A stretch of DNA of 64,000 nt from Dichomitus squalens LYAD-421 SS1 (GCF_000275845.1 NW_006766884.1:1837273-1901272), one strand, 5' to 3'. Counted from the first letter of the stretch, positions 33,736 to 46,187 are shown. Numbers and translations: made by a program. Notes: generated by a model not told the origin, from the sequence alone.

Positions 33736-35432
33736 ACGATCCACTCCGCTTCCGCATCTGTATACAGCATACACCGGCACGCGTTGTTCTCGCCGAAAAT
33801 TCACGCCATTCCTCTCGATCACATCCTTATCCACATCTCATCTTCGTTTTCTTCGCTTTCTTTTTCGCCTTCGCTCGTCCACCGTGCTTTCCGTCTGTCG
33901 GTCTAACACGCTTTGACTCGCCCGCTCTCATTAAACCGGTACTCGTCCCCTGCGTTCCTGAGCCGACCAGTAACTCGGATCTCGCCATGTACAGTCAAGC
34001 ATTCATCATATAGCAAGGGACCTGTTCATGTAACTTATATCGTCACGCTATCGATCGCCACCACCAGTGTACCATCATGTACTTGTACTACCGTACCACT
34101 ACGTAGAATGTTGATCATGAAGTGATCGTTCAAAATGGAAAAAAGGGCCTAAATGAAGAGTGGCTCACCGATGGCCACTGGCCACTTGCCAGTGACCCTG
34201 CGTTGTTACTTTGTGCGTGTGTCACTTATAGCACGAATACTTATCCCTTTCAGTGCGGCATAGCCGGCAGCAAGTTGCACGAGTTCCAGGTCAAGGATAC
34301 TGGCTTCTCGCTTTGTATTGGCGGGCTGTAAGACTGAGATCGCTGGGAAGTGTGGCGCGTTGATTTTGGAAGCGAGTCATGCATATCACTCCTTTCACAA
34401 ATTGCTTGTGGATTGTAGACGCAAGAGTCGACGGTCGACGCTGTGGGTGTGCACGATGTTGATCGGAGATTATGCAAGCGTCGTGGCGTCTGGTAACACC
34501 GCCACGGCTTCGCTCATTTTGCACCTATGTACTTTGCACGCGGCATCCCGTATCGCACAGCGGCCTCAGCTCATGTCGTCACAGTCATACGAAGTGTCTA
34601 GGATATGATAGGTCAGGTTTCATCGCACTTACTCAGCAGACGGTAAGCGGTTTACAAGTATAGCTCGAGTCGGTTCATAAAACAAACTTCTCTAGGCTCG
34701 TCGGAACGGTGCTCTCCCAGGCACGAGGCCAAAGTCCGGAGCGGTTGCTGTAGCAAATGCTCTCGAACGGCGCCTGCAAGCAGTGCACGCCGCATCGCAC
34801 TTGGCGGAGTCAATCAACTTTTGCACGTCTGCATCAGGCAGAGCGACCTCCGCGACGAGCCTCCCACAGCACCGCCGCTGCCCACGTCCACCTGTGACCG
34901 CTTGCTGTCCCTCTGAAGATCTCTCTTGAAACGCGGAGATTATCCTTCTGGTCGTATACGCACGTTCATGGCCGTCCCGTCATCTCCGATGCCGAAGACA
35001 AGCTGTCCTCAGGGCGCGAGCACCGGAGCGGGGGCGCTTGCACGCACCCAGTCACAGTCGCCTCCGCGGCGCACTCGCGGAAAGCACCCGCGGCAGGATG
35101 GCAGCTGCTGGATGACTCGGTGCCATCCGTGCATTGTTGGCGTCCTCGCGTTTCGCCGGATCATCGCCTCCGAGCTCGAGGCGTGTACGTATTTGGACGC
35201 CGAACATATCGCAGTCCGCATATTGCACCTACGCGCTGCCCTCACGACTGCTATATAATGCTATCCCGTCGGGACAGCCTGTCAGCCACACTCGGTTTCC
35301 TCACAAACCTGACCAGCCCCGACTCAAAGTGACTCGGCCGAACTATCCACACACCGCAACACGCAGCAGCAGGACATAAAAGTCAAGTTACAGTCGTCGG
35401 TCTCGTACAACCCTCTCATACTATCTCGCACT
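33736..35432. other. 1.7-kb intergenic region
   Basis: A C/T-rich 3' flank of the DUF6593 gene lies at 33790-33920, then sequence with no convincing gene. A perfect inverted repeat CACTGGC-CACTT-GCCAGTG lies at 34176-34194. The final 150 bases are the aminotransferase promoter. Confidence 0.4.
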
Positions 35433-37053
35433 ATGACTGTCGTCTCGATCACTGCCATGTCGACTCCTGTCGACCTTACCCACCACCTCTCTACAGAGGC
35501 GCGCCTGCGGAAACCAAATCCTATGAAGGAGATTTGGAAGCTCACGCGTCGCAGGCCTAATATGGTATCTCTCGCCAACGGTGAGTTTGACTCGAGTACG
35601 GCAGTACGCGGATACGGCACGATGCTCATGCTATCTTAGGCGACCCGCACTTCTCGCTGTACCCGATCCGCAGTATCGAGTACGAGATGGCCTCAGTTGC
35701 TGTAAAGGACCCTGTCGCGTCATGGCGGGCAGGTCCCAGCGCTCCCTCGCACACGATGAAGTCGTCCGCGCATGAGCCGTGTGCGCTCCCGATCCAGGCG
35801 GGCATGCAGTACTCTCACGGCACAGGTCTTCCCGACGCGCAGCGCGTCGTGACCGAGCTCACACAGGTCTACCACGCGCCGGCGGACCACCTCTGCACGC
35901 TCGCGCTCGGCAACTCGGACGGGATCACCAAATGCTTCCGGATACTCGGCGAGCCCGGAGACACCTTCATCGCGGACGAGTTCACTTTCAGCTCGGTGAC
36001 GAACGTCCCCCTCGCCCAGGGCATCAAGTGGGCCGGCATCAAGATGGACGAGGGCGGCATGATCCCCTCTGAGCTCGAGCGCACCCTCGCGACCTGGCAC
36101 CCCTCGCGTGGCCGTCGTCCGCACGTCATGTACCTCATCCCTTGCGGACAGAACCCCACCGGGTCCACCTTGAGCCTGGAGCGGCGCAAGCAGATCTACG
36201 CGATCGCCCAGCGGTACGACCTGATCATCATCGAGGACGACCCGTACTACTTCCTGCAGTACGACGCGCCCTCGCGCGCGACGACCTCGCCCGACACGCC
36301 CTTCGTGCGCTCGTTCCTCTCGCTCGACACCGACGGGCGCGTGATGCGCATCGACTCCTTCTCGAAGATCATGGCCCCGGGCATGCGCCTCGGCTGGATC
36401 ACCTCGAACGCGACGTTCCACGACGCGCTCGTGACGTACACCGACTCGTCGACGATGCACCCGCACGGCTTCGGGCAGATGCTCATCACCGAGATGCTCG
36501 CGCAGACCGGCTGGGGCCTCGCGGGCTTCGACAGGTGGGTGCGCTCGCTGCGCGCCGAGTACCACCGGCGCCGCGCGCACTTCCTCGCGCTGTTCGAGAG
36601 GGAGGTCGCGCCGACTGGCCTCGCTGGGGCGGAGTGCCCCGAGGCAGGGATGTTCGTGTGGATCCGGGTGCACGTGGAGAAGCACCCGCGGTACAGGGCG
36701 GACCGGCGGATGGCGAGCAAGGACGTGGCGGGCCCACGGACGAACGTGAAGGAGCTGATGGAGGAGCTGTTCGAGCGGTGCTTGGACGGCGGGCTCGTCA
36801 TCATGCCTGCAAGCATATTTGCGTTGTCTGCGGATCCCAAGTTCGACAACATGGAGGACCCGGTTGAAGACGTGAGTACATCCATTTCATCCTGCCAGTG
36901 TTTGATCACCGAAACTGAAGGTGAAACGACAGCGCGTCAACTACCTCCGTGCAACCTTCGCGGGTACCGAGGAGGTGATGGAGCAGGGCCTCGCTATCCT
37001 TGGGCGGGTGCTCGAGGAGTTCTTCGCTGAGGAGCTAAAAGTAGTTGCCTAAG
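35433..37053 (+). CDS. Aromatic / 2-aminoadipate-type aminotransferase (class I, ARO8-like)
   Basis: PLP-dependent fold-type I aminotransferase of the Aro8/kynurenine aminotransferase group. It would move amino groups between aromatic amino acids or 2-aminoadipate and 2-oxo acids. Three exons. The N-terminus TEARLRKPNPMKEIWKLTRR is followed by MVSLANGDPHFSLYP. PLP-pocket motifs are TLALGNSDGITKCFRILGEP, the CGQNPTGSTLSLERRKQIY block, and IIEDDPYYFLQYD. The Schiff-base Lys lies in SFSKIMAPGMRLGW. The C-terminal part has PEAGMFVWIRV and the last exon RVNYLRATFAGTEEVMEQG. The frame is unbroken and the length is about 510. A second Met (MSTPVDLT) eight codons in is an alternative start. Confidence 0.93.
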
Positions 37054-37334
37054 TCTAATAATCTTGGTCCCCTTCTCTCGATTCGCTTCCCCACGCATCA
37101 CTCTTGTACACTTTCAAGCATGGACTCTATCATTATTACACGCAAGCGCGCATGCACATACAATACCTATATGTAGCCCTGCTCTATGTATCTTAACCCC
37201 CACCTCAATACTAGTACAGACCTCCTTTGAAATCGAGCATTAATGAATACATAAGTTACAAACATACATCCGAGCGGACCGTCCAACGATACACGTTACT
37301 ACCATACCCACCAGTGACACACAAGGAGCTACAG

Positions 37335-40300
37335 CTACAGCCACGCAGAAACCTTGACAGGTTTCCTGACAGCCGCCGAGTTGCCCTCTTTGAACTTGTA
37401 CGCCACCCTGTACACTTTCTCCTTCGGTGCGTTCTTGCCCTTCGCGCTCTCGGGCTTGTCCTTGGACACGATCGGGCGTCCGAAGAAGTCCACAGCAATC
37501 TGATCGGCGAACGACACCCGCGAGAACACAGATGCACCAGCAACGCAATGTCAATGATCATGCTTGCCTAGCACAGGAGACGTCAACGGAGAGCAACATA
37601 CCTTCTCAGCGGGCTTGTCGTCCTGGCGCGGCTTCTTGGCGAGCGGCTGTGCGTCGTCCGCCGAGGCCTTGTCTTTCGAGCTGCGAGCAAGCAAGCAGGC
37701 GTTCGTCGGTTCAATGTCAAACTCCGCAGGAGTGCCCGAGGAAAGGAGATCACTCACGCCCCACCGAAGAACGCCGACTTGCCTGCCTTGTTCTTCTCGA
37801 TCCCCTCCGCCTGGCGTGCGATGACCTGCGCATCGATCTGGGAACGGAGCCATCAGCATTCCCCACCCTGGGCAAACTGAAACGAGCGCCCCAATCGCGT
37901 TCGCGTTCGTGTTCGTCGTTGGGACTCACCTCAGCAGCGACCAGATGCCGCACCGCGTACCGCGACACCGCGATGTCCGCCGCGCGCTTCCCGTCGTACG
38001 TGACGAACACGTCGATGGGCGGGTCGAGCCTATACACGAGCTGGCCCTCCTCCGTCTTCTCCTGCACGAACCGCAGCTCGAGGTTCGCCATCACGCTCAC
38101 GAGCCGCGCCAGGACCGCCTTCTCCGCGGGGCGGATCACCTGGCTGTTCACCGGGCGCAGCGGGGGCGAGACGATGCGGTTCAGGTACGGGGCGAGCTCG
38201 AGCTGCATGAGCGTGTCGGACGCAAGGTGCCGCCAGTCGCCGCCGCACCGCGCGGCCGCTGTGCGGAGGCAGCGCGCGAGGGACTTGTAGATCTCCTCGT
38301 TTGTCTTGGTTTGCGTGTAGTGCTGCGTGCGCCGTGTCGTCAGTACGAAGAGCTGCACTTGACGGAGGGGAGATGCGGGGTACCTCCCAGTCCGCCTTTG
38401 GCCTCTCGACCTTTGGCGCGCCGCGGTCTTGGAAGAGCGGGTAGAACGCGACGAGGGGATACGGCATGTACGGCAGGAGCGCGTACTCCCTCTCCGCGCG
38501 CATAGCGCCCATGAGCACGTCCCATCTGCACAACCACTCCATCCCCTTCGAATACCGTTCAAACGACGCATCGTGCCGATGCAAGTTCGCATAGTGCTCG
38601 AAGCACCCTATCCACATGCATTAGCCCATCGCCTGCAGACTGCAGAAGCGGGCGAGAGGAAAGCACGACGCACCGATCGCGACCTTGTCCAACGAGTCGC
38701 AGTTCTCCACCGCCTGGCTCAACCGGCCCACATACCGCGGCTCGTCCTCCCTCACGCCCATCTCCTTCGCCCTTCGCCTCGACAGCGGCGCGAACAGGTC
38801 GTTCAGCACCGCCATCTGGCCCGCCTCCGCCTCCTTCATCCCGCGGGTCGCGCTCCGCACCATCGGCTCCGTCACCATCACCCCGCCCCCGGCTCCACCC
38901 CCGCCCGCCTTCGCCTTGAGCATCTGCAGCGTGTTCAGGCACCCGCGGAAGTCGCCCTGCGCGACGCCCACGAGCGTCGCGAGCGCGCGCGCGTCGGCCT
39001 TGACGCCCTCGCGCTCGCAGATCTCGCGCAGGCGGCGGACGACGTGTGTGTCGTGCGGACGCGAGAAGCGCACGATGCGCGCGTGCTGCCGGAGCTTCGT
39101 GAGCGAGGCCGCGTAGAGGTCGTTGCAGATGCAGATGATCGGGCGGAGGACCGGGCGCGCGGCGTCGCCGCCGGACTTGTGGGGGTTGCGCCCGCCGGCC
39201 ATCTTCTTCTGGGGCCTGTCTTGCGTGAGCTGGATGAGCTTGTGGATGAACCCACTAGACTGCGTGTGGAGGACGCGAGTGAGCGGACGGGGCGAAAGAA
39301 TAGCGCCGGAAGGATGGGATGAGACGTACAGAATCCGACCCGCCTGTTGCGCCGTCGATCTCGTCGATGACGACGAGGTTGGGCTTCGAGCTGCCGATCC
39401 TCGCGCCGCTCTCGAGGGCGGGACGTATCCGGTCGTCGACGACGTCGGCGGAGCGCGCGTCGCTCGCGTTGATCTCGAAGACGTTGTACCCAGCGTGCTG
39501 GGCGACGACATGCGCGAGCGTCGTCTTTCCAAGGCCTGGCGGGCCCGAGAGCAACAGCAGCTACAGCCAAAAACGACAGTGAGAACACGAAAGGAGGGAG
39601 GCGGAAGGATCCACTGCTTGCCTTTTCTCGTGGCCGCTGCCACTGGTCCAGGTTCTCGCCGTCCGCGTCGTCCCGCGCGCGTTTGCGGCCCCTGTTCTTA
39701 TTCTTGCCGAACACGCAGCAGTCCCACTCCTTGACCCACGCGAGGACCTCGCGATGGACGCGGTCGTCCCCAAGCAGCTCCGTGAACCGTGATGGACGGT
39801 AGCGGTCGACCCACAGATTCGCATTGTTTGTGGTATTGAGCTGGACAGGCTTGCTAGGCTGCGCCTCCCTGCATATCTGCGTCGTCAATAGCCTCCCATG
39901 AAAGTGAAGGGTTATCACGCACTCGCTGGCGGGCTTGGTCGCTGCGGAGACGGAGATATCCTCGAGCATCTTGTGAACAGGAACGTCAAGCAGCGTCTTC
40001 ATCCGCTGACCCGCTTGTGGCAGGATGCCTGCTCGTCTCTGTAGAAACGTGAGCTCGGTCATGTGCAATAGACGAGAGCGTGCAGCTTCGACGTACCAGT
40101 GCGGCGGTCGCTTTCGCTCGTGGTGGTTTCCTTGTGAAGTGGACATGAGAGCCGTCGAAGGTCTTGGTGGATATGACCTTGGAGCTTGAGGGTAGGGGGG
40201 CGAGGGAGGCGACTTGGGCCGTGTACGACTTTAGCAAATCTGCTACGTCTGGGAGGTGCTCATCTGAGAGAAAGTATGTTCGATGAATGAGAATGTTGGA

Positions 40301-40762
40301 AGATATTGCGAGTTGGGCGTGCCTTGTGACTGAGACTGGGATGTGGTCTCTTGCGACATGACTGTCGTCGATTCAGCAAATAGCATTGGTGCATCTGCAA
40401 TCGGATCCTTCGTTCAGCTGTGACCACTTTTGGCAGGGATGGTGGCTATCAAGGCTGGCTCGTTCCTATGACATGCTTGGTACGATACAACGAGCGATAG
40501 TTCCGCACGGGTCGCAGTATCACCCCGCAGAGGCCGTACAAGGATCTGAATTAGTGGGGTACGCACCGCCAAAGTCTCCGCTACCCACAAGAGTGGACTC
40601 TGCTTCAGTCGTCTCGGATAGTAATGTGGCTTCTGCCGAGAGCAACCCGTTGGGCAAAAATGCGTGTTCGACCATGGACTGCTGTAGGGATTGGGGTACG
40701 CTGCTGGGCGTGTCCGCAGAGAAAAGGAGGCTGCTAGGGAGACCGAACTCGAGGGCGGCCAT
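37335..40762 (-). CDS. CTF18: CTF18, large subunit of the alternative RFC clamp loader
   Basis: AAA+ subunit of Ctf18-RFC, which loads PCNA for sister-chromatid cohesion and the replication checkpoint. The start is MAALEFGLPSSLLFSADTPS. After an uncertain first intron come TYFLSDEHLPDVADLLK and KTFDGSHVHFTRKPPR. Then LWVDRYRPSRFTELLGDDRV and Walker A LLLLSGPPGLGKTTLAHVVA follow. Sensor-type NVFEINASDARS, Walker B NLVVIDEIDGATGG, IICICNDLYAASLTKLRQHA and GDFRGCLNTLQMLK complete the AAA+ core. A helical collar follows (GCFEHYANLHRHDASFERY). The C-terminus, VKVSAWL, corresponds to the segment that binds Dcc1-Ctf8 in other species. Many short introns are present. The first intron is best read with donor GCGTACCCC near 40558 and acceptor GACAG near 40365. 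Confidence 0.9.
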
Positions 40763-41137
40763 GGCGTTCAGTGCGTGTCGTTGAAGAAGAAGAAGAAGAC
40801 GAGGAGCAGTAAATAAAGTAACAGGCCTGCAGCTGCAGCGAACGAGTCTGAGTACGCCGTTGGCGTCGTCCTGCGCCCCACCCAACGCGTCCAAGACGCG
40901 TCTGTGGCTGCCCTCCTCTATTTGGGCGGAGCTTGAAACACGTTAGCTGCAGCCAAGATACAGCAGACATCTTTGTCCAACCAATTAGATTGACCTGCAA
41001 TGTTCTGTGTGCTAGATTACAACCCACAACAAGAACAGTACGCTAGGGAGCGGATAGCGGCTGATATTCAGTGCATAGATTCCCTCAGCTTGCTTCACTT
41101 TTCTGTCCAGGATGCCCGAGTACTTGTTTCCCGCCGC
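40763..41137. other. Intergenic with a short GAA run
   Basis: Promoter side of CTF18 and 3' flank of the next gene. Contains a GAAGAAGAAGAAGAAG microsatellite near 40783-40798. No gene seen. Confidence 0.45.
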
Positions 41138-42474
41138 TCAGTGCGACGCACCCCGTCCACGCCTCTGCATATGCATGTGTTCCTCCCAGCACCCCGCGCC
41201 CTCGCCCTCGACCCGCTCCATCCACTCCCTCTTCACCCGCATGATGCACGTCCGGTGCGGGTCCATCCCAGCCACCATCTTCGGCATTTCAAGCGGCGGG
41301 AGGACGGCCACCGGCACCCTCGCCCGTTCCTTCGAACGCTCGAGGTGCGCCAGGAAGTCGCGGAACGCCAGGTGCGCCGTCGTCGTCGCAGGCCCAGGCG
41401 GCGGCGCGGGGTGCGGCTCGATCATGACGTGCTGCAGGTGCGCGAAGAACTCGTCCGACCCCTGGTCGCCTGCAACGTCGTCGAATCACCGTCAGGACAC
41501 CCATCCGGCCGTGCGGGCACAGAAGCGCACTCACCGATGACCTGGTCCAGCGTGTCCACCGTGACCCGCGGGTGCGAGTCGAGCCTGGACACCCGCAGGT
41601 GCGTCACCCCCGGCGCGTGCGTCGCCCACTGCAAGAAATCCACGTCCCGCCCCACGAACGCCAGGATGTGGTGCAGCCTCTTCAGGGCCGGGTACAGCGG
41701 CCTCCCCTCCGGCACGAACCCGAACGGCATGAAGCTCGGGTCCCCGCCGACGAGCGTGAGCTCGCGCAGGCGCGGGAAGCAGCACCGCACGACCGTGCTC
41801 GCGCGCCACTGCGCCTGCACGAGCGCGAGCGTCTGGATGTCCGGCGCGACCGCGCGCACGAGCGTCGGCACGACGTGGTTGTACCGCTCGTCGAGGCTGT
41901 CCTGCGCGGAGCGCCAGTTTTGCGCCCGCCGCTGCATCTGTGCGAGGAACTCGGCGCGCGACGTCGGCCGCGGCCCCGCCCCTGCCCCCGCCTCCGCATA
42001 CCCGGAGGCTGCTGAGGAAGGCGCCGCAGCGGGGCTGTCGAGCCCCTTTCCGAACAGCGAGAGGCAGAGGTGGCGGACGCGCGGGAGGGCGTCGGTCGCG
42101 CGCGCGCGCTCGGCCTGGTAGCACGCGAGGAACTGCTCGATCTGCGCGGGGGACGTCATGAGCGAGACGGAGAAGAAGCGAGCGGGGCGCGAGGCCGCGC
42201 GCACCCGCTTCGAGACGAGCGCGAGCGAGCACCCCGTGGGCCCGCCGTCGGTGCAGGCGTAGAACGCGATGAGCGTGAGCAGCTCGACAGCGAGCTTGTC
42301 GAGGGGACTTGGGCCGGGCGATGGGGCGCTGGCTGGGGTAGCCGATGGGCGGGTCGTCGACGTCGACGGTGACCTGGGCGTGACTGGCGCAGCTAGGAAA
42401 TTGGGGGTGAGCGAAAAATGAGGTGGTTGAGAGCCGGCTAGAGAGCCGAACTGGAATTGAGGCGTCATCAGCAA
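41138..42474 (-). CDS. F-box-like hypothetical protein, paralogue A
   Basis: Two-exon gene (intron from about 41534 to 41472). After a Pro/Ser/Thr-rich N-terminus comes LDKLAVELLTLIAFYACTDG, then GPTGCSLALVSKRVRAASRP, an F-box-like motif of the basidiomycete type. Conserved segments follow: FPRLRELTLVGGDPSFMPFG, YPALKRLHHILAF, VDFLQWATHAPGVTHLRVSR, and VTVDTLDQVIGDQG. The second exon ends with WMERVEGEGAGCWEEH. Nearly every block recurs in the gene at 52757-54023. It is about 420 residues. Function unknown; possibly an SCF adaptor. A Met two codons in is an equal candidate for the start. Confidence 0.8.
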
Positions 42475-42654
42475 AACTGCATTTCACTTGGTCTCCGACG
42501 TGCTTCAAGATGCTTGAAAATATGCTACAGAATATCAGCAATGTATTCCGTTGAACATGCTAAGTTCTCTCTGATTCTATTAGGAACCAATTTTGGGGGG
42601 GTGGGAGGTGCTCGAGGGGGCTCGAGAGCAACGTAGGCAATTAAGGCCAATTGC

Positions 42655-42950
42655 CTCCAGCGATTGGCTAGATTGTCGGTGATTGTTTCTATTGTATTTA
42701 GGTAGACCTGAGGACAAGCGGCATAATAAACGGTATAAGGACATCTGCTTTGGACGATTGGCCACGGTTGTCTGACTTATGTACACGGCGAAGGGAGCCA
42801 AGCGCCGCCAATGCGGCCAATGAGTTTCTGCGAAGCGTACTGATTGTAAACAATGGTCTCAAATGCGCGCGGCCGTGCAGTAATTCGTTCCCTTTTCTTA
42901 GAGGTCATCAAAATGAGCCGCAAATGCTAATTGGGGTGGCCAATGCAGTC
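42655..42950. repeat. Left subterminal repeat cluster (TTGGCC/GGCCAAT words)
   Basis: Words include GGCCAATTGCC at 42647, CGATTGGCTA at 42661, CGATTGGCCACGG at 42755, GCCGCCAATGCGGCCAATGAG at about 42806, and GGTGGCCAATGCAG near 42935. The density is far above that in neighbouring genes and is mirrored at the other end of the element. Confidence 0.6.
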
Positions 42951-42969
42951 ACCACACCAGATAGTCACG

Positions 42970-43159
42970 TCAAGAAGCATCCATTAGGGAACACGAACGG
43001 TACAGCCACTACAACGTACATGATCTGCTCTACAGTCGACATGAGTGAGGCCGTCATCGTGCCTGGGACGAGGAGCAGCAGCCCGAAGCCGTAGAGGCGC
43101 TTGAGGCTGTCGGAGAGGGAGGGTCCGGCGGAGCAGTACGTCTCGAGATCGGTGTTGAG
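42970..43159 (-). other. Orphan exon-like fragment near the left end of the transposon
   Basis: A minus-strand frame runs from an acceptor-like TTTAGCAG (43167-43160) to TGA at 42970. It includes LETYCSAGPSLSDSLKRLYG, FGLLLLVPGTMTASLMSTVE, and VVVAVPFVFP. The hydrophobic stretch could be a membrane segment. No family is recognised and no donor joins it to the DUF6698 gene. It may be a captured host exon or a 3' exon of an alternative transcript. Confidence 0.25.
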
Positions 43160-43213
43160 CTGCTAAACCCCGCGCACGGCATCCATAGTCAGTAAAGCGT
43201 GTATTTGCGGGCT

Positions 43214-46187
43214 TCAGCGTGCTGCATCCGAGGCCGGTTCTTGTGCGACGGCTTGTTCATCTTGTGGGCCCCCGCCTTCTTCTTGCGCGCCCGATTCCTG
43301 CCCGGGGACCTCCTCGGTGCGAGCTTGCCCGTTTGCCTCCTCGTCGTCGTCGGCATAAGAGAGGCCTTGAGACGCTTGTGTGCTGGCGTCGTCTTGTTGC
43401 TCAAGTCGACGCATGGCCATTTGTTGAAGCCGGGCCTTGTGCGTGACGAGTGCCTGTTCTCGGATCGTGCGGGCACCACGTCTTGTGCTATCGTCATCGC
43501 CAGCCTTGCCGTCGTCGTAAAGCGAGTTGTTTTTTTGTTGGAGCTGTCTCAGGCGTACGTTGTCATCTCCGTACGCTCTGCCAAAAATCCACCTGTAACA
43601 CAAGAAAGTAAGAACAGTTAGAGTGGATGTGGGCAAAGCAAACCGATTATAATGCGCGAAGACATTCTCGTTCAACTCTTCCTTTTCGGACCCAGGTTGA
43701 AAGAGCCCATCTTCAGCGGCGTCTTCGTGGGCTTCAAATTCGAGGTCCAGGAATTCGCGGAGGGCCGAATGAAGTAGTTGCCCGGAGCCATCCGCATCGT
43801 CACCGTCCCAGTCCTTTTTGTCGCTCAGCAGAAATCTAACCTGCTCGATGGACAGATGCGTCAGTAAGAGGAGACATGTGTTATTGACGGAGGCTCACCA
43901 AGGAAGCCACGTAGGCAATCATTGCGCTTGTGACGCAATAAATGTTGTGCTTCTTCGATAGTGTTGAACGGCCTGTTCCGGGTACCCCAGGGGGCTGACT
44001 GGCGGAGGTAGCCCCCGTCAGAAGAGTCCGTACACACTAGTGGGACCCGTGTGTGCTGTAAGTAGAATGCTAGTCAACAGGAGTACCACACACCTTTCGA
44101 AAGAACGCGCCCTTGAAAAGACCGTACGAAGGATCATCGGCGTTATACTCGAGTGTTGCTGGGAACAAAAACGAAGGATAGGAATAGCTTTCGTCAGTCT
44201 CTGGATGCTTGCGGAGGCGCTTTTTTTTCAGTTCGGGCGTTTCGGCTAATTTTGTCATTCGGTAACTGTGCGACCGAGTTAGCAAACGGGCACACGATTG
44301 GAGAGAAATGGGGAGTATTATCACATGGTCCCATTGCGGTCAAAGCGTTCGCGTTCGTTGATGTTGACAAGCAGGCGGGCGGTGCAGTCGGAATAGAGAC
44401 CGCAGTTACGTTCCCTCTTTTCGAACTCTAGCGGTGAGAGCGCGGGCACGGCCCAGTCGGGGGCGATTTGGACGTCTTCGAAGAATTTTGGAAGCTCGAC
44501 TTTGAGCGTTCGGATGTCCGACGTGCGTGCCGCTCGTGCGTGGTAATCAATCTGCAATGTCAGCGATGTCAGGCACACGGCGCAAAAATCTGGCACACCA
44601 TCCAACAGAGGAACTCCGGGTGGTCATCAGGCATAGTGATTCTCACCCGCAAGCACCTCGAGGTCAACGACGACGAGGACACAGCAGATTCCCCCAACGT
44701 TCAAGTACGACTCGATCCCAACAACGCGAACATTTGTAGGAAAGTGGACAGACTTACGAAGCGCGCCACAGCCAAAATGTCTTGCGGGCGATCCTTGAGC
44801 TTCTCCGCATAGTTTCGGAAGATTGTGTGCTCTTGGATGAGGTCTTCGAACACGTACACCAGATATTGAGCGTCTTTGAATTTCCTGTATGTACAACACA
44901 TGGTCAGCCACGCCCCGGAGCCCACGATCCACGCACACTTTGCGAACTGCCTTGATCCGCTTGGTGCGATCGGCCTCCGACATGGGCCCGAGCTGCCAGA
45001 TACTTATCCCTGTGATGAACATGGAATTAAAATTGTCGTAGGGCGTGTACTGTCGTGGGAGGAAACGGGCAAGATCTCGAAGCCCAGCAAGGTGGGAAGA
45101 CTTATCACTAGCAATAAAGAAGGGGTGGTGTGTTAGCGGGGCAAACGCGGGCACGAGAAAACAGGGGGCGTACGACACCCCGTAGCCCTTGTCGATGCGC
45201 CTCATATCACGCTTGAACTGACTCCACGTCAGCTCGTCCTCGTTGGTGTCGTCATGTTCGCTTGCGCGCCGAGGGTGTCTCTTGGTGGGCGAACGGGACC
45301 GTGATTCGGACGAGGAGGTAGAACAAGAACGGCGTCGGCGTCGGCTACGATTTTTGTGGCGGGATGAATGCCGACGGGATGACGCAGACGCGGATCGGGA
45401 CTGGCGACCTCGGGACGATGAGCGACTGCACGACCTGCGGTGGTATCGGTCATGTTTGCGCCTCCCAGCTGAGGCATCTTTGTGACGGTCGCGTTCGGAG
45501 GCACGTGGAGGTGCGCGTTCCGTACGAGGAGAGGAAGGGCGACCAGGCGCATCTGGGCGCGCGCCGGATGAGGGAGGTTGTCGGTTGGGAGAAGGGTGAC
45601 GCGGCACAAGACGGGGGGGGCGCGAGGCGTTTGCTGAGGGCTGGGGACGTGGCTGCGTAAAATCAACCACAGGGGGTTGGTTGGCTTCTGGGTCCTCTGC
45701 CAGCTCGGCCTCTTCTTGAGCGAGCCAGTCGTCCACCCAGTTTTGGGGAGGACGCGACGTCTTCCCCAGCACTGGACGTCGCATGTCCGGGTGCTGCTCG
45801 CGGGCCGAGCTATCAGGATGCATTGCCCGAGGTTGAATGGTGTTCTCGCTCGGGCCTTGGGCCATGGGGACTACCCCGCGTTCTGCGGAGCCGAGCTGAG
45901 GATCGCGGTCGCGGGATCGTCCTCGCTCCCGAGCGCGATCTCCCTCGCGTCGGTGGCGGTGAGGATCGTCTTGCTGGTGGCGATCGCGGGACGCGTGCCT
46001 GCGAGGCTTGTGAGTATCGTGCTTGCGTGCCTTTTTATTGGAAGGCGGGGTGGGCGAGCGAGACGAAAGTGACCTGCGCAGGACGAGGTGAGTATATGCG
46101 CACACACAGGTACCTATATGCGCCCCAATACACGTGGCATATCGCTCACCTTGGCCGTGGTCGCCTTTTCCTGTGATTGTCACCCAT
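43214..46187 (-). CDS. RS-rich DUF6698 protein carried by the transposon
   Basis: Starts MGDNHRKRRPRPR and joins SLSSRSPTPPSNKKARKHDT across an intron. An Arg/Ser/His/Asp-rich N-terminal half of about 270 residues includes a true RS stretch (RSCSRSSSRGRQSRSASASS). Then comes DELTWSQFKRDMRRIDKGYG, and DUF6698-like blocks GLRDLARFLPRQYTPYDNFN, YLVYVFEDLIQEHTIFRNYA, IAPDWAVPALSPLEFEKRE, and YPSFLFPATLEYNADDPSYG with LFKGAFFRK. The last blocks are NIYCVTSAMIAYVASLVRFL and NENVFAHYNRWIFGRAYGDD. An acidic, Gln-rich tail ends EPASDAAR. DUF6698 is common in basidiomycete transposon neighbourhoods; its role is unknown. The divergent position beside the transposase suggests a partner protein, as TnpA partners TnpD in plant CACTA elements. 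Confidence 0.72.

Noticed and set aside
35720..36685. 321-codon minus-strand frame
   Set aside because: Antisense shadow of the aminotransferase, with Arg/His/Glu-rich composition and no family.
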